Shown here: positions 7,572 to 15,503 of the stretch, in pieces
Position numbering within the stretch: the first letter of the stretch is position 1
How the letters are laid out: every line of letters starts with the position of its first letter
Assembly: GCA_002362625.1 (NCBI GenBank)
Contig: DEUP01000024.1
Span: forward strand, 1 to 29,208
Reading direction: 5' to 3'
DNA from: Clostridiales bacterium UBA3259
GTDB lineage: Bacteria; Bacillota_A; Clostridia; Oscillospirales; Oscillospiraceae
Length of the DNA: 29,208 nt
The notes under the pieces: generated by a model
Seen by the model: the letters and a program-made list of their open reading frames with translations, nothing else
Database searches by the model: none
Told to the model about the DNA's origin: nothing
Program-made: the position numbers and the translations under genes

Positions 7572-7596
7572 GCTGTATTGGGGACTGTTTTGTGGA

Positions 7597-9102
7597 TCAA
7601 TCCAGGTTTTCTCCGGCCTCCCGGTAGGCACTTTCCAGGGGAGAAGCGTACTTCGCTTCCTTCTTGTACTTTTCCACGAACTTTGCTGCCTTGTCTACAG
7701 GCAGGTTGGTGCCGGGGCCGGCTACACAGCCGCCGGGACAGGCCATACCCTCCAGCAGGTAGCCGTTGTACTTTCCGGCCTTTGCCATCATCATCAGCTT
7801 CCGGCAGTCCCGGAGGCCTTCGGCGTTGGCAATCTTCAGCTCCATCTCCGGATGCTCTTTTTTGATAAGATCCGCCACGGCCCCGGCCACACCGCCGGAC
7901 ACGGCGAAGCCACGGCCCGCACCGGTACCCTCGTTCAGGTAGTCCTGAGGCTCGATCTGGTCAAAGTTTACTTCCTTGGCCTCGAACATACCCATCAGCT
8001 CTTCAAAGGTCAGCACGAAGTCCACATCGGAACGGATGTTCTCCCGGATGGCTTCCAGCTTTTTGGCGGCGCAGGGGCCGACGAAGACCACCTTGCAGTT
8101 GGGGTACTCCTTTTTCAGATATCGGGCGGTGAAGACCATGGGGGTCAGGGTCATGGAGATGTTTTTCATTTCCTTGGGGAACAGCTTTTCGATCATGGAA
8201 TGCCAGGCGGGGCAGCAGGAGGTAGCCATATAGGGCTGCTCCTTGGGCACCTTCTGGAGGAAGTCCTTGGCCTCCTCAATGGTGCACATATCCGCGCCGA
8301 TGGCTACTTCCACCACCCGGTCAAAGCCCAGCTGCTTCATGCCGGCGACAAATTTGCCGGGGGATACCTGGCCGCTGAACTGGCCGATAAAGGCAGGGGC
8401 CACAATGGCAATCACCTGGTCGCCCTTGAGAATGGACTGGATCACCTGGAAGATCTGGCCCTTGTCCACAATGGCGCCAAAGGGGCAGGACACCAGGCAC
8501 TGGCCGCAGGCCACGCACTTGTCCTGGTTGATGACCGCCCGGCCATGCTCGTCAGAGCCGATGGCGTCCATGCCGCAGGAGGCGGCGCAGGGGCGCTCCA
8601 TGTGGATGATGGCATTGTAGGAACAGGCGGCGGCGCACTTGCCGCATTTGATGCACTTATTTTGGTCGATCTGGCTCTTGCCGTTGACAAAGGAGATGGC
8701 GCCCTTGGGGCAGACCCGCTGACAGGAGGCGGCCAGACAGTTCTGGCAGTTCTCCGTCACCCGGTACTGGTTGGTGGGGCAGGCATGGCAGGCGTAGGGG
8801 ATGATATTGACCAGAGGCGGCTCATAATACTGCTCCGCCACGGCGGCGGCGTCCATGCCCTCGGTCATGAGGGAGCGGGTCTGAATGGGGCGGATGCCCA
8901 GGCCCATGGCCAGGCGCACCCGCTCACCGGCGATGGCCCGCTCCAGGAAAATGGACTCCCGGTGCAGAGGCTGGTCGCCGGGGACGATCTTGTAGGGAAG
9001 ATCTTCCGCCTGGGTGTAATCGCCGCCGGCGTAGGCCATCCGGGCCACTTCGGTGAAGACGTTTTTGCGGATGTCCGTGATCAGGGAAGGGATTCCTCTC
9101 AT
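7597..9102 (-). CDS. Monomeric [FeFe] hydrogenase, group B-like
   Basis: Catalyses reversible H2 formation with ferredoxin-type clusters as electron relay. The 501-residue protein has a ferredoxin-rich N-terminal half: a CxxCxxxxCxxxCP set at C119-C131 and two classical 4Fe-4S sets at C150-C160 and C196-C206, plus extra cysteines at 105/108 and 172/176. The H-cluster domain has TSCCPAW (C296/C297), GPCAAKK (C344) and EGMACPGGCVAGPG (C455, C459). The wording of the second and third motifs (GPC rather than MPC, GPG rather than GGG) points to group B rather than classical group A. ATG at 9102 is chosen because GGAGG precedes it closely; a longer in-frame start at 9138 has no such site. It has its own promoter and lies downstream of nfnAB. 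Soluble and cytoplasmic; no HydB/HydC partners are present. Confidence 0.9.
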   Translation of the reverse strand: MRGIPSLITDIRKNVFTEVARMAYAGGDYTQAEDLPYKIVPGDQPLHRESIFLERAIAGERVRLAMGLGIRPIQTRSLMTEGMDAAAVAEQYYEPPLVNIIPYACHACPTNQYRVTENCQNCLAASCQRVCPKGAISFVNGKSQIDQNKCIKCGKCAAACSYNAIIHMERPCAASCGMDAIGSDEHGRAVINQDKCVACGQCLVSCPFGAIVDKGQIFQVIQSILKGDQVIAIVAPAFIGQFSGQVSPGKFVAGMKQLGFDRVVEVAIGADMCTIEEAKDFLQKVPKEQPYMATSCCPAWHSMIEKLFPKEMKNISMTLTPMVFTARYLKKEYPNCKVVFVGPCAAKKLEAIRENIRSDVDFVLTFEELMGMFEAKEVNFDQIEPQDYLNEGTGAGRGFAVSGGVAGAVADLIKKEHPEMELKIANAEGLRDCRKLMMMAKAGKYNGYLLEGMACPGGCVAGPGTNLPVDKAAKFVEKYKKEAKYASPLESAYREAGENLD

Positions 9103-9140
9103 ATGTGATTTCCTCCGTAAAGAAATTTTTATCAGCACTT

Positions 9141-9169
9141 ATTGTAGCATAAGTTTCTTCTGGTTTCCA
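9141..9169 (-). promoter_or_regulatory. Promoter of the hydrogenase gene
   Basis: On the minus strand TGGAAA (9164-9169), a 17-bp spacer and TACAAT (9141-9146) are preceded by TG at the extended -10 position (TGCTACAAT). The start codon lies about 40 bp downstream. Confidence 0.7.
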
Positions 9170-9237
9170 CCGGAAATTAAAAAAAGTTCTGGTTTTTTCT
9201 TCTTGTGAGGCCATTGCTTACCTGACGCGCAGGCATA

Positions 9238-9268
9238 AAGAAAGCGCCGCTTGCAGCGCGGCGCTTTC
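9238..9268 (-). terminator. Terminator of the nfn operon
   Basis: An 11-bp GC-rich stem with outer A-T pairs (9240-9250 with 9258-9268), read leftward, is followed by CTTTATG. It starts 12 bases after the nfnB stop and separates the nfn transcript from the hydrogenase gene's own promoter. The T run is short. Confidence 0.7.
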
Positions 9269-9279
9269 AGGATATAAGC

Positions 9280-10662
9280 TTACTTCTTCAGGAACTCGTC
9301 AATGGCCTCGGCGCCCTTCTTACCGGCGCCCATGGCCAGAATCACGGTAGCGGCACCGGTAACGGCATCGCCGCCGGCGAACACGCCTTCCCGGGTGGTC
9401 ATTTCCTTCTCGTCCACGATCAGGCAGCCCTTCCGGTTGGTGTCCAGACCGGGAGTGGTGGAGCGGATCAGGGGGTTGGGAGAGGTGCCCAGAGCCATGA
9501 TGACAGTGTCCACATCCAGCACAAACTCGCTGCCCTCTACGGCGATGGGACGGCGGCGGCCGGAAGCGTCAGGCTCGCCCAGCTCCATACGGATGCACTT
9601 GATGCCGCAGGCACGGCCGTTCTCGTCGCCCAGGATCTCCACGGGGTTACACAGGGTCTTGAACTCGATGCCCTCTTCCTTGGCGTGATGCTGCTCTTCC
9701 AGACGAGCGGGCATTTCGGCCTCGCCACGGCGGTAGACGATGTACACATTTTCAGCACCCAGACGCATGGCGCACCGGGCGGCGTCCATAGCCACATTGC
9801 CGCCGCCAACCACGGCCACAGCCTTGGACTTGATAACAGGCGTATCGGCATCGGGGTTGTAGGCCTTCATCAGGTTGGTACGGGTCAGGTACTCGTTGGC
9901 GGACATAACGCCCTTGAGGGCCTCACCGGGGATGTTCATGAACATGGGCAGACCGGCGCCGGAGCCCACGAACACGGCCTTGAAGCCCATCTCGAACAGC
10001 TCGTCAATGGTCAGAACCCGGCCGATGACCATGTTGGTCATGACCTTCACGCCCTGGGCCTCCAGCTTGGTGACCTCATTGGCCACAATGGCCTTGGGCA
10101 GACGGAACTCGGGGATGCCGTAAACCAGCACGCCGCCGGCGGTATGGAGGGCTTCAAACACGGAAACCTCATAGCCCTTCTTGGCCAGGTCGCTGGCGCA
10201 GGTCAGACCGGCAGGGCCGGAACCAACCACGGCCACCTGGATGCCGTTGGAGGGCACCTTCTCGGGCATGGCATTGACATTGGCACGATACCAGTCGGCA
10301 ACGAACCGTTCCAGACGGCCAATAGCCACAGGCTCGCCCTTGATGCCCCGGACACACTTGCTTTCGCACTGGGTCTCCTGGGGACATACCCGGCCGGACA
10401 GAGCGGGCAGGGCGTTGGTGGAGGTGATGACCTCATAAGCGGCCTTGAAGTCCCGCTCCTGGACCTTCTTGATAAACTCGGGGATGCGGACGTTGACGGG
10501 GCAGCCCTCTACACACTTGGGGTTCTTGCAGCCCAGGCACCGATTGGCCTCGTTCACAGCCATCTCCTCGGTGTAACCCAGGGTGACCTCCTGGAAGTTC
10601 CGGGCACGAACCTTGGCGTCCTGCTCAGGCATAGGAGTTTTTGTCAAAGTCATGTTAGCCAT
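9280..10662 (-). CDS. nfnB: NfnB / glutamate synthase small-subunit-like NADPH oxidoreductase
   Basis: The 460-residue large subunit of the electron-bifurcating NADH-dependent ferredoxin:NADP+ oxidoreductase. An N-terminal two-cluster 4Fe-4S domain is visible (C42, C45, C50, C54; then C93, C99, C103). An FAD-binding Rossmann motif VVGSGPAGLTCASDLAKKG lies near 145-163, an NADP(H)-binding VVGGGNVAMDAARCAMRLG near 285-303, and a terminal FAD motif GVFAGGDAVTGAATV near 430. The same family is often annotated gltA or sudA. The neighbouring nfnA gene, 13 bp upstream, and the absence of a glutamate synthase large subunit favour NfnB. ATG at 10662 has an AAGGAGG site. Confidence 0.92.
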   Translation of the reverse strand: MANMTLTKTPMPEQDAKVRARNFQEVTLGYTEEMAVNEANRCLGCKNPKCVEGCPVNVRIPEFIKKVQERDFKAAYEVITSTNALPALSGRVCPQETQCESKCVRGIKGEPVAIGRLERFVADWYRANVNAMPEKVPSNGIQVAVVGSGPAGLTCASDLAKKGYEVSVFEALHTAGGVLVYGIPEFRLPKAIVANEVTKLEAQGVKVMTNMVIGRVLTIDELFEMGFKAVFVGSGAGLPMFMNIPGEALKGVMSANEYLTRTNLMKAYNPDADTPVIKSKAVAVVGGGNVAMDAARCAMRLGAENVYIVYRRGEAEMPARLEEQHHAKEEGIEFKTLCNPVEILGDENGRACGIKCIRMELGEPDASGRRRPIAVEGSEFVLDVDTVIMALGTSPNPLIRSTTPGLDTNRKGCLIVDEKEMTTREGVFAGGDAVTGAATVILAMGAGKKGAEAIDEFLKK

Positions 10663-10675
10663 TTTTCTCTCCTCC

Positions 10676-11530
10676 TTACTTGATCAGGGCCTTGCCCATG
10701 TTCTCAATGCGGCAGACATGGTCCGCGGCAACTTCTTTTTCTCTGGGAACGTAGGTGCCGTTCCGGCTCATGAGCTCGGCGAAGTCCACCTTGTGGCCGT
10801 CGAACTCAGGACCGTCCACGCAGGCAAATTTGGTCTCGCCGCCCACGCTGACACGGCAGCCACCGCACATGCCGGTGCCGTCGATCATAATGGGGTTCAG
10901 GGACACCATGGTGTGTACGCCGAAGGGCTCGGTGGTCTTGCAGACAAACTTCATCATGGGCACAGGGCCGATGGCCAGAACCTCGTCGTACTGAATGCCG
11001 CTCTCCAGCAGGGCCTGGAGCTTGACCGTGCCGAAGCCCTTTTCACCGTAGGAGCCGTCGTCGGTCATGAGATACAGGTTATCGGAGCAGGCCCGGAACT
11101 CGTCCTCCAGAATGACGATATCCTTGGTACGGAAGCCGATGATCACGTCAACAATGGCCCCGGCCTCCTTGAAGGCCTTGGCAGCAGGCAGGGCAATGGC
11201 GCAGCCCACGCCGCCGCCGACCACGCAGACCCGCTTTTTATTCTCCACATCGGTGGGACGGCCCAGAGGACCCACAAAGTCATGGATGTAGTCGCCCTCG
11301 TTGAGAGCGCCCAGGGCATTGGTGGAGAAGCCCACCTTCTGGAAGATGATGGTGACCGTGCCCTTTTCCCGGTCGTAACCGGCGATGGTCAGAGGGACAC
11401 GCTCGCCCATTTCGTCGATGCGGAAGATGATGAACTGACCGGCCTTGGCCTTTTTGGCAACGAAGGGAGCTTCAATGTCCATCAGGGTGACGGAGGAATT
11501 GAGTTCCTTCTTGCGAACGATTTTATACAT
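10676..11530 (-). CDS. nfnA: NfnA / sulfide dehydrogenase-type FAD-NAD(H) subunit
   Basis: The small subunit of NfnAB, about 284 residues, related to PyrK and the ferredoxin-NADP reductase fold. Residues 1-100 form the FAD barrel (RVPLTIAGYD near 55), then comes an NAD(H) domain beginning CVVGGGVGCAIALPAAKAF. The C-terminal iron-sulfur segment has C222, C225 and C237 after an aspartate at 217; from memory, one cluster ligand in NfnA proteins is an aspartate. NfnAB bifurcates electrons from two NADPH to NAD+ and ferredoxin, or the reverse. ATG at 11530 is chosen over 11584 because it matches the usual N-terminus (MYKIV) and has AAGGA upstream. First gene of the operon, behind a perfect promoter. 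Confidence 0.92.
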   Translation of the reverse strand: MYKIVRKKELNSSVTLMDIEAPFVAKKAKAGQFIIFRIDEMGERVPLTIAGYDREKGTVTIIFQKVGFSTNALGALNEGDYIHDFVGPLGRPTDVENKKRVCVVGGGVGCAIALPAAKAFKEAGAIVDVIIGFRTKDIVILEDEFRACSDNLYLMTDDGSYGEKGFGTVKLQALLESGIQYDEVLAIGPVPMMKFVCKTTEPFGVHTMVSLNPIMIDGTGMCGGCRVSVGGETKFACVDGPEFDGHKVDFAELMSRNGTYVPREKEVAADHVCRIENMGKALIK

Positions 11531-11601
11531 GTTCTGATCCGTCCTTTTCAGAATTTTTCTTTTGGGTGGAATCGCGCGTGGCAAAATGCCCGTACTTTTT
11601 T

Positions 11602-11630
11602 ATTATAAAGGGATTCTATGTATTTGTCAA
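11602..11630 (-). promoter_or_regulatory. Perfect consensus sigma-A promoter of nfnAB
   Basis: The minus strand carries TTGACA (11625-11630), a 17-bp spacer and TATAAT (11602-11607), 12 of 12 consensus bases. About 70 bp of untranslated leader follow before the nfnA start. It implies strong vegetative expression. Confidence 0.92.
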
Positions 11631-11677
11631 ATAGCTTTCACCATTTTTATGAGAAATCACGATTTTTCTGAGAAAAT

Positions 11678-11699
11678 GGGGCCGCCCTTGGACAGCCCC
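11678..11699 (-). terminator. Terminator downstream of mscL
   Basis: Read leftward, GGGGCTGTCC pairs with GGGCGGCCCC (8-9 usable base pairs including G-U, small loop) and is followed by ATTTTCT. It starts a few bases after the mscL stop and closes the parAB-serS-mscL transcript. Confidence 0.6.
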
Positions 11700-11705
11700 A
11701 TGGTT

Positions 11706-12176
11706 TTATTTCTCCTTCAGCAGATCCCGGATTTCAGTCAGCAGCACTTCCTCCGCACTGGGCGCGGGAGGCTCGGCGGGCGCTTCCGCTTCTGCCGCCG
11801 CTTCCTTCTTCCTGCCCACTTCGCTGAGCTTGTTTAAGCCCTTCACCAGGAAGAAGACCACCAAGGCAAGAATCAGAAAATTGATTACGGCGGAGATGAA
11901 GTTGCCATAGTTCAGGGTGTTCAGGATCACATTTCCGGCCTCGTCCACCACAGGCTCACCGAACAGCCGGGGCAGAGCGATCTTCAGCTCGGAGAAATCA
12001 ATACCGCCCATGAAAATGGCGACGATGGGCATAATGATGTCGTCGGTCAGGCTCTTGGTAATGCCGGAGAAGGCGGCGCCGATGATGGTACCAACGGCCA
12101 GGGCCATTGCGTTGCCCTTCACGGCAAAGGCAATAAATTCATCCCACCATTTGGGCTTTTTGATTTCCTTGGACAT
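11706..12176 (-). CDS. mscL: Large-conductance mechanosensitive channel MscL
   Basis: A homopentameric channel that opens under high membrane tension to release solutes during osmotic downshock. The 156-residue protein has a short amphipathic N-terminus (KWWDEFIAFAVKGN), a first transmembrane helix ALAVGTIIGAAFSGITKSLTDDIIMPIV with the small-residue pore lining, a periplasmic-type loop, a second helix (NFLILALVVFFLVKGLNKL) and a C-terminal helix bundle (EEVLLTEIRDLL). An Ala/Glu/Pro-rich linker before that helix makes it somewhat longer than the usual 130-140 residues. It follows serS closely (18-bp gap) with an AGGAGG site and is the last gene of the operon. Confidence 0.95.
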   Translation of the reverse strand: MSKEIKKPKWWDEFIAFAVKGNAMALAVGTIIGAAFSGITKSLTDDIIMPIVAIFMGGIDFSELKIALPRLFGEPVVDEAGNVILNTLNYGNFISAVINFLILALVVFFLVKGLNKLSEVGRKKEAAAEAEAPAEPPAPSAEEVLLTEIRDLLKEK

Positions 12177-12194
12177 AGATGTATCCTCCTGAAG

Positions 12195-13529
12195 TTACTT
12201 TTTGGCGGTGATGACTTCCAGGCCGCCCAGGTATTTTCTCAGCACCTCAGGAATGACCACGGAGCCATCGGCTCTCTGATTCTGCTCCACGATGGCGGGG
12301 AAGATCCGGGAGGTGGCAAGGCCGGAGCCGTTCAGGGTGTGGACAAAGTCCAGCTTGCCATCGGCCCGGCGGTAGCGGATGTTGCCACGGCGGGCCTGAT
12401 AATCCCGGGCGTTACTAACAGAGGAGACCTCCTTGTAGCCGTTCATGGAGGGAATCAGAATCTCAATGTCGTAGGTCCGGGCCATGGAAGCGGAGCAGTC
12501 CCCGGCGGCCAGCTTCACGGTGCGGAAGTGGAGACCCAGACCGGCTACCAGGTTTTCCGCCTTATGCACCAGCTCTTCAAAGGCCTCGTCGGAGCCTTCG
12601 GGAGTGGTGTACTGGAACATCTCTACCTTGTTGAACTGATGGCCACGAACCATGCCCCGTTCGTCGGCCCGGTGGGAACCGGCCTCCCGGCGGAAGCAGG
12701 GGGTGTAGGCGAAGAACTTTTTGGGCAGATCCTTCTCCGTCAGAATCTCGTCCCGGTACACGGAGGCAAGAGCCGCTTCGGCGGTGGGCAGCATGTAGAA
12801 GGTGGAGCCTTCGATGGGGTGGTTGGCGATCTTGAACACCTCGTCGGCAAACTTGGGGAACTGACCGGCGGTCTCGCCGCAGGCGTAATCCAGCATGTGA
12901 GGGGGCAGAATCATTTCATAGCCGTCGGCAATGTGGGTGTCGATGAAGTAGTTAAGCAGCGCCCACTCCAGTCTCGCGCCCATGCCGGTGTACATCCAGT
13001 TGCCAGCGCCGGCCAGCTTGACGCCCCGCTCGTAGTCGATAAGCCCTAAGCTGGTGCACAGGTCTACATGGTGCTTGGGTTCAAAGTCAAAGGAGTGCTT
13101 CTCCCCGATGTAGCGCAGGGGCTGGTTGTTTTCCTTACCGCCGGGAAGCAGATCGGGATCGGGCAGGTTGGGCAGGCTCAGCATGGCGAGACGGTACTCA
13201 CTGTTCAGTTCCTTTAAGCGCTTGGTGTCTGCCTCGTTTTCGGCGTCCAGAGCCATGGCGGCGGCCTTGTTCTGCTCAATCTGGGCATCCAGAGCGGCGG
13301 TATCCTCGCCGGTCTTCTCCGCCTTTTTCTTCATGCCAAACAGCTTGCCGTTTTCCTTGGCCAGCTTGTTCTTCTGGGCGGTGCGGGCCTCGGAGGATGT
13401 CTTCAGTCCGCGGATCTGCACGTCCAGCTCCACAATGCGGTCAACAGTGGCGTCGCAGTCCACTTCCTTGGCCTTCAGTCCCGCCTTGACGGCGTTGGGA
13501 TTTTCCTTGATTTTCTTGATGTCTAGCAT
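12195..13529 (-). CDS. serS: Seryl-tRNA synthetase
   Basis: Charges tRNA-Ser with serine via seryl-adenylate; class II synthetase, homodimer, cytoplasm. The 444-residue protein begins MLDIKKIKENPNAVKAGL, followed by the long antiparallel coiled-coil arm (about 30-105) that grips the tRNA-Ser long variable arm. Class II motif 2 is seen in CFRREAGSHRADERGMVRGHQF and motif 3 in LNGSGLATSRIFPAIVEQNQ. There is only a 29-bp gap to the upstream PspC-domain gene, so no T-box leader directly precedes it, unlike many Firmicutes serS genes; expression probably comes from the parAB side. Confidence 0.96.
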   Translation of the reverse strand: MLDIKKIKENPNAVKAGLKAKEVDCDATVDRIVELDVQIRGLKTSSEARTAQKNKLAKENGKLFGMKKKAEKTGEDTAALDAQIEQNKAAAMALDAENEADTKRLKELNSEYRLAMLSLPNLPDPDLLPGGKENNQPLRYIGEKHSFDFEPKHHVDLCTSLGLIDYERGVKLAGAGNWMYTGMGARLEWALLNYFIDTHIADGYEMILPPHMLDYACGETAGQFPKFADEVFKIANHPIEGSTFYMLPTAEAALASVYRDEILTEKDLPKKFFAYTPCFRREAGSHRADERGMVRGHQFNKVEMFQYTTPEGSDEAFEELVHKAENLVAGLGLHFRTVKLAAGDCSASMARTYDIEILIPSMNGYKEVSSVSNARDYQARRGNIRYRRADGKLDFVHTLNGSGLATSRIFPAIVEQNQRADGSVVIPEVLRKYLGGLEVITAKK

Positions 13530-13558
13530 ATATTACCTCTCCTTTGGATATTTGAAAC

Positions 13559-13768
13559 TTACTGTGCGTCTACAATGGTGCCATCCGGTCTTGTGGGCAT
13601 AATCAGCATGGCGATAAAGTAGCATAAAATACCACTGCCGCCCATGAGGGAGAAAATCACCCAGGCCAGACGGATAATGGTGGAATCCACGTCAAAGTAT
13701 TCCGCGATACCGCCGCAGACGCCGTCGATCTTTTTATCGGTGCGGGATTTATACAGCTTCTTTTTCAC
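13559..13768 (-). CDS. PspC domain membrane protein
   Basis: A 69-residue protein made almost entirely of one PspC domain: basic N-terminus [27 protein letters not shown], then a hydrophobic segment (about 30-57) ending IMPTRPDG. PspC proteins take part in envelope-stress signalling in proteobacteria; the role of stand-alone copies in Firmicutes is unclear. The start is GTG at 13768, with AAGGAGGG upstream. It lies 12 bp after parB and 29 bp before serS, so it is co-transcribed with chromosome segregation and translation genes, which says little about function. Confidence 0.9.
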   Translation of the reverse strand: MKKKLYKSRTDKKIDGVCGGIAEYFDVDSTIIRLAWVIFSLMGGSGILCYFIAMLIMPTRPDGTIVDAQ

Positions 13769-13780
13769 AGGGAACCCTCC

Positions 13781-14641
13781 TTACTTTTGAATGGTCATGA
13801 GCGCGTCCAGCAGAGCCTGCAGGTCCTCCTGACCGTAAAATTCCAGCTCAAAGCGGCCCTTCCGCTTGCCGTTGACAATGGTCACCTTCCGGCCCAGATG
13901 CTTGCTCAGGTTTTTTTCGCACTCTGCCACATAGTCCACGGCGAACACTTCCTTCTCCTTTGGAAGAGGCTCCTTGCTCATGTTCTTGCACAGGGTTTCC
14001 GCCTGACGGACGGACAGACTCAGGGCGATGATTTTCTTCGCGGCGTCCTGCTGCTTTTTCGGCTCCTTCAGGGTCAGAATCGCTCTGGCGTGTCCGGCGC
14101 TGAGCTGACCGCTTCGCAGCTGCTCCAGCACCTCCGGGCACAGCCCCAGCAGCCGCAGGGCATTGGCCACGGCGGGACGGGATTTGCCCACCCGGGCGGC
14201 GGCATCCTCCTGGGTCAGACCGTATTCGTCAATGAGAGAACGGTAGCCCAGCGCTTCTTCCACCGGGTTTAAATCCTGCCGCTGTAAATTCTCGATCAGG
14301 GCAAGCTCCATGGCCTTCTTATCGTCGGCCTCGATGATGACAACGGGAATGTCGGTCAGGTTTGCCAGCCGGGCCGCCCGCCAGCGCCGTTCTCCGGCGA
14401 TGATCTGGTAGTACCCGGTGCCGGTCTCCCGAACAGTCAGCGGCTGAATCACCCCGTGGACGGAAATGGAATCCGCCAGAGCCTGCAGCTCCTCCTCGTC
14501 AAAATCCTGCCGGGGCTGGTCAGGATTCGGCTCAATCTTATAAATGGGCAGAAGCTGATAGGGACTTTTCTCCGAGACTTCCGGAGGGTAGTCCTCAATC
14601 AGGGCGCCCAGGCCTCTGCCGAGACCTTTTTTTACTGCCAA
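13781..14641 (-). CDS. parB: Chromosome-partitioning protein ParB (Spo0J)
   Basis: A 286-residue CTP-dependent DNA clamp that loads at parS, spreads, and recruits SMC/condensin to the origin region. It starts KKGLGRGLGALIED, the ParA-activating N-terminus. The CTPase domain includes GVIQPLTVR and the GERRWRAA motif (around 85-92). ENLQRQDLNPVEEA leads into the helix-turn-helix (TQEDAAARVGKSRPAVANALRLL). The C-terminal dimerisation region includes GRKVTIVNGKRKGRFELEFYG. It lies 22 bp downstream of parA. Two parS sites just upstream of parA are its expected targets. Confidence 0.95.
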   Translation of the reverse strand: MAVKKGLGRGLGALIEDYPPEVSEKSPYQLLPIYKIEPNPDQPRQDFDEEELQALADSISVHGVIQPLTVRETGTGYYQIIAGERRWRAARLANLTDIPVVIIEADDKKAMELALIENLQRQDLNPVEEALGYRSLIDEYGLTQEDAAARVGKSRPAVANALRLLGLCPEVLEQLRSGQLSAGHARAILTLKEPKKQQDAAKKIIALSLSVRQAETLCKNMSKEPLPKEKEVFAVDYVAECEKNLSKHLGRKVTIVNGKRKGRFELEFYGQEDLQALLDALMTIQK

Positions 14642-14663
14642 GTCTATCCTTCCTTTCTCAGCG

Positions 14664-15422
14664 TCAGTATAGTTTCTTCTGAATTTCCTCGGCCATGGCC
14701 CGGTAGGCTGCCGCGCCGCGGCTGGTGCGGTCGTATTCCGTTACGGGCAGACCATGACTGGGTGCTTCCGCCAGGCGGATGTTTCTGGGAATCACCGTGG
14801 CGAATACCTTTCCCGGGAAGTGCCGGCGCACCTCCTGGGCAACCTGGGCGGAGAAATTGGTTCTGCCGTCAAACATGGTAAGGGCCACGCCGAAAATCTC
14901 CAGCCGGGGATTCAGCCGCCGCTTTACCATGCGAAGGGTGCCCATCAGGTCGCTTAGACCCTCCAACGCGAAATACTCGCACTGGACGGGAACCAGAATT
15001 CCGTCGGCGGCGCACAGACCGTTCAGGGTCAGCAGCTCCAGAGACGGAGGGCAGTCAATGAAAATTACATCATAGTCGCTCCGAATGCTGTGCAGGGCCT
15101 TTTCCAGCTGGCCCTCCCGGTGGGGCGTATCCATAAGCTCCACGGCCGCGCCCGCCAGATCCGCGCCGGAGGGTAGAATGTCCCCATAGTCGGTATGGAG
15201 AACGGCATCCTTCACCGGTACGTCGCTGATGACCACATCATAGATGGAATGCCGGATCCGGCGCTTGTCCACACCCATGCCGGAGGTGGCGTTGGCCTGG
15301 GGGTCAAAGTCGCACAGCAGCACCCTTACGCCCAAAGCTGTCAGAGCGGCCGTCAGATTGACAGCGGTGGTGGTTTTGCCTACGCCGCCCTTCTGATTGA
15401 CCACTGCAATTATCTTACCCAT
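14664..15422 (-). CDS. parA: Chromosome-partitioning ATPase ParA (Soj)
   Basis: A 252-residue deviant Walker-A ATPase that works with ParB in origin segregation and regulates DnaA and sporulation entry in B. subtilis. The Walker A motif KGGVGKTTTAVNL lies at residues 10-22; VLLCDFDPQANAT and VIFIDCPPSLELLTL are the A' and B motifs. The start is set at ATG 15422 (MGKIIAVVNQKGG), with AGGAGAAGGA just before it; the longer in-frame start at 15467 would run into a parS site and is unlikely. The 81-bp leader between the preceding gene and parA holds both parS sites. Confidence 0.95.
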   Translation of the reverse strand: MGKIIAVVNQKGGVGKTTTAVNLTAALTALGVRVLLCDFDPQANATSGMGVDKRRIRHSIYDVVISDVPVKDAVLHTDYGDILPSGADLAGAAVELMDTPHREGQLEKALHSIRSDYDVIFIDCPPSLELLTLNGLCAADGILVPVQCEYFALEGLSDLMGTLRMVKRRLNPRLEIFGVALTMFDGRTNFSAQVAQEVRRHFPGKVFATVIPRNIRLAEAPSHGLPVTEYDRTSRGAAAYRAMAEEIQKKLY

Positions 15423-15450
15423 TTCCTTCTCCTGTATCTCTAAAAAGAAT

Positions 15451-15466
15451 TGTTTCACATGAAACA
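15451..15466. promoter_or_regulatory. parS site, one-base variant
   Basis: TGTTTCACATGAAACA differs from the canonical 16-bp parS palindrome only in one of the two central bases (A for G). It lies 28 bp upstream of the parA start codon. Confidence 0.9.
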
Positions 15467-15487
15467 TTTTGCGTCTCCGCTGTTTGA

Positions 15488-15503
15488 TGTTTCACGTGAA
15501 ACA
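15488..15503. promoter_or_regulatory. parS site, perfect consensus
   Basis: TGTTTCACGTGAAACA is the exact parS palindrome bound by ParB/Spo0J. It ends one base before the stop codon of the zinc-ribbon gene and starts 37 bp from the start of the variant site. Confidence 0.97.

Noticed and set aside
7570..9108. A 512-codon rightward open frame opposite the hydrogenase gene, rich in His and Gly
   Set aside because: It is the antisense shadow of the [FeFe] hydrogenase gene, with no ribosome binding site and low-complexity His/Gly/Ala composition. The minus-strand frame carries all cluster motifs.
13530..13558. Possible T-box leader for serS
   Set aside because: The gap to the preceding gene is only 29 bp, far too short for a T-box, and holds just a ribosome binding site.
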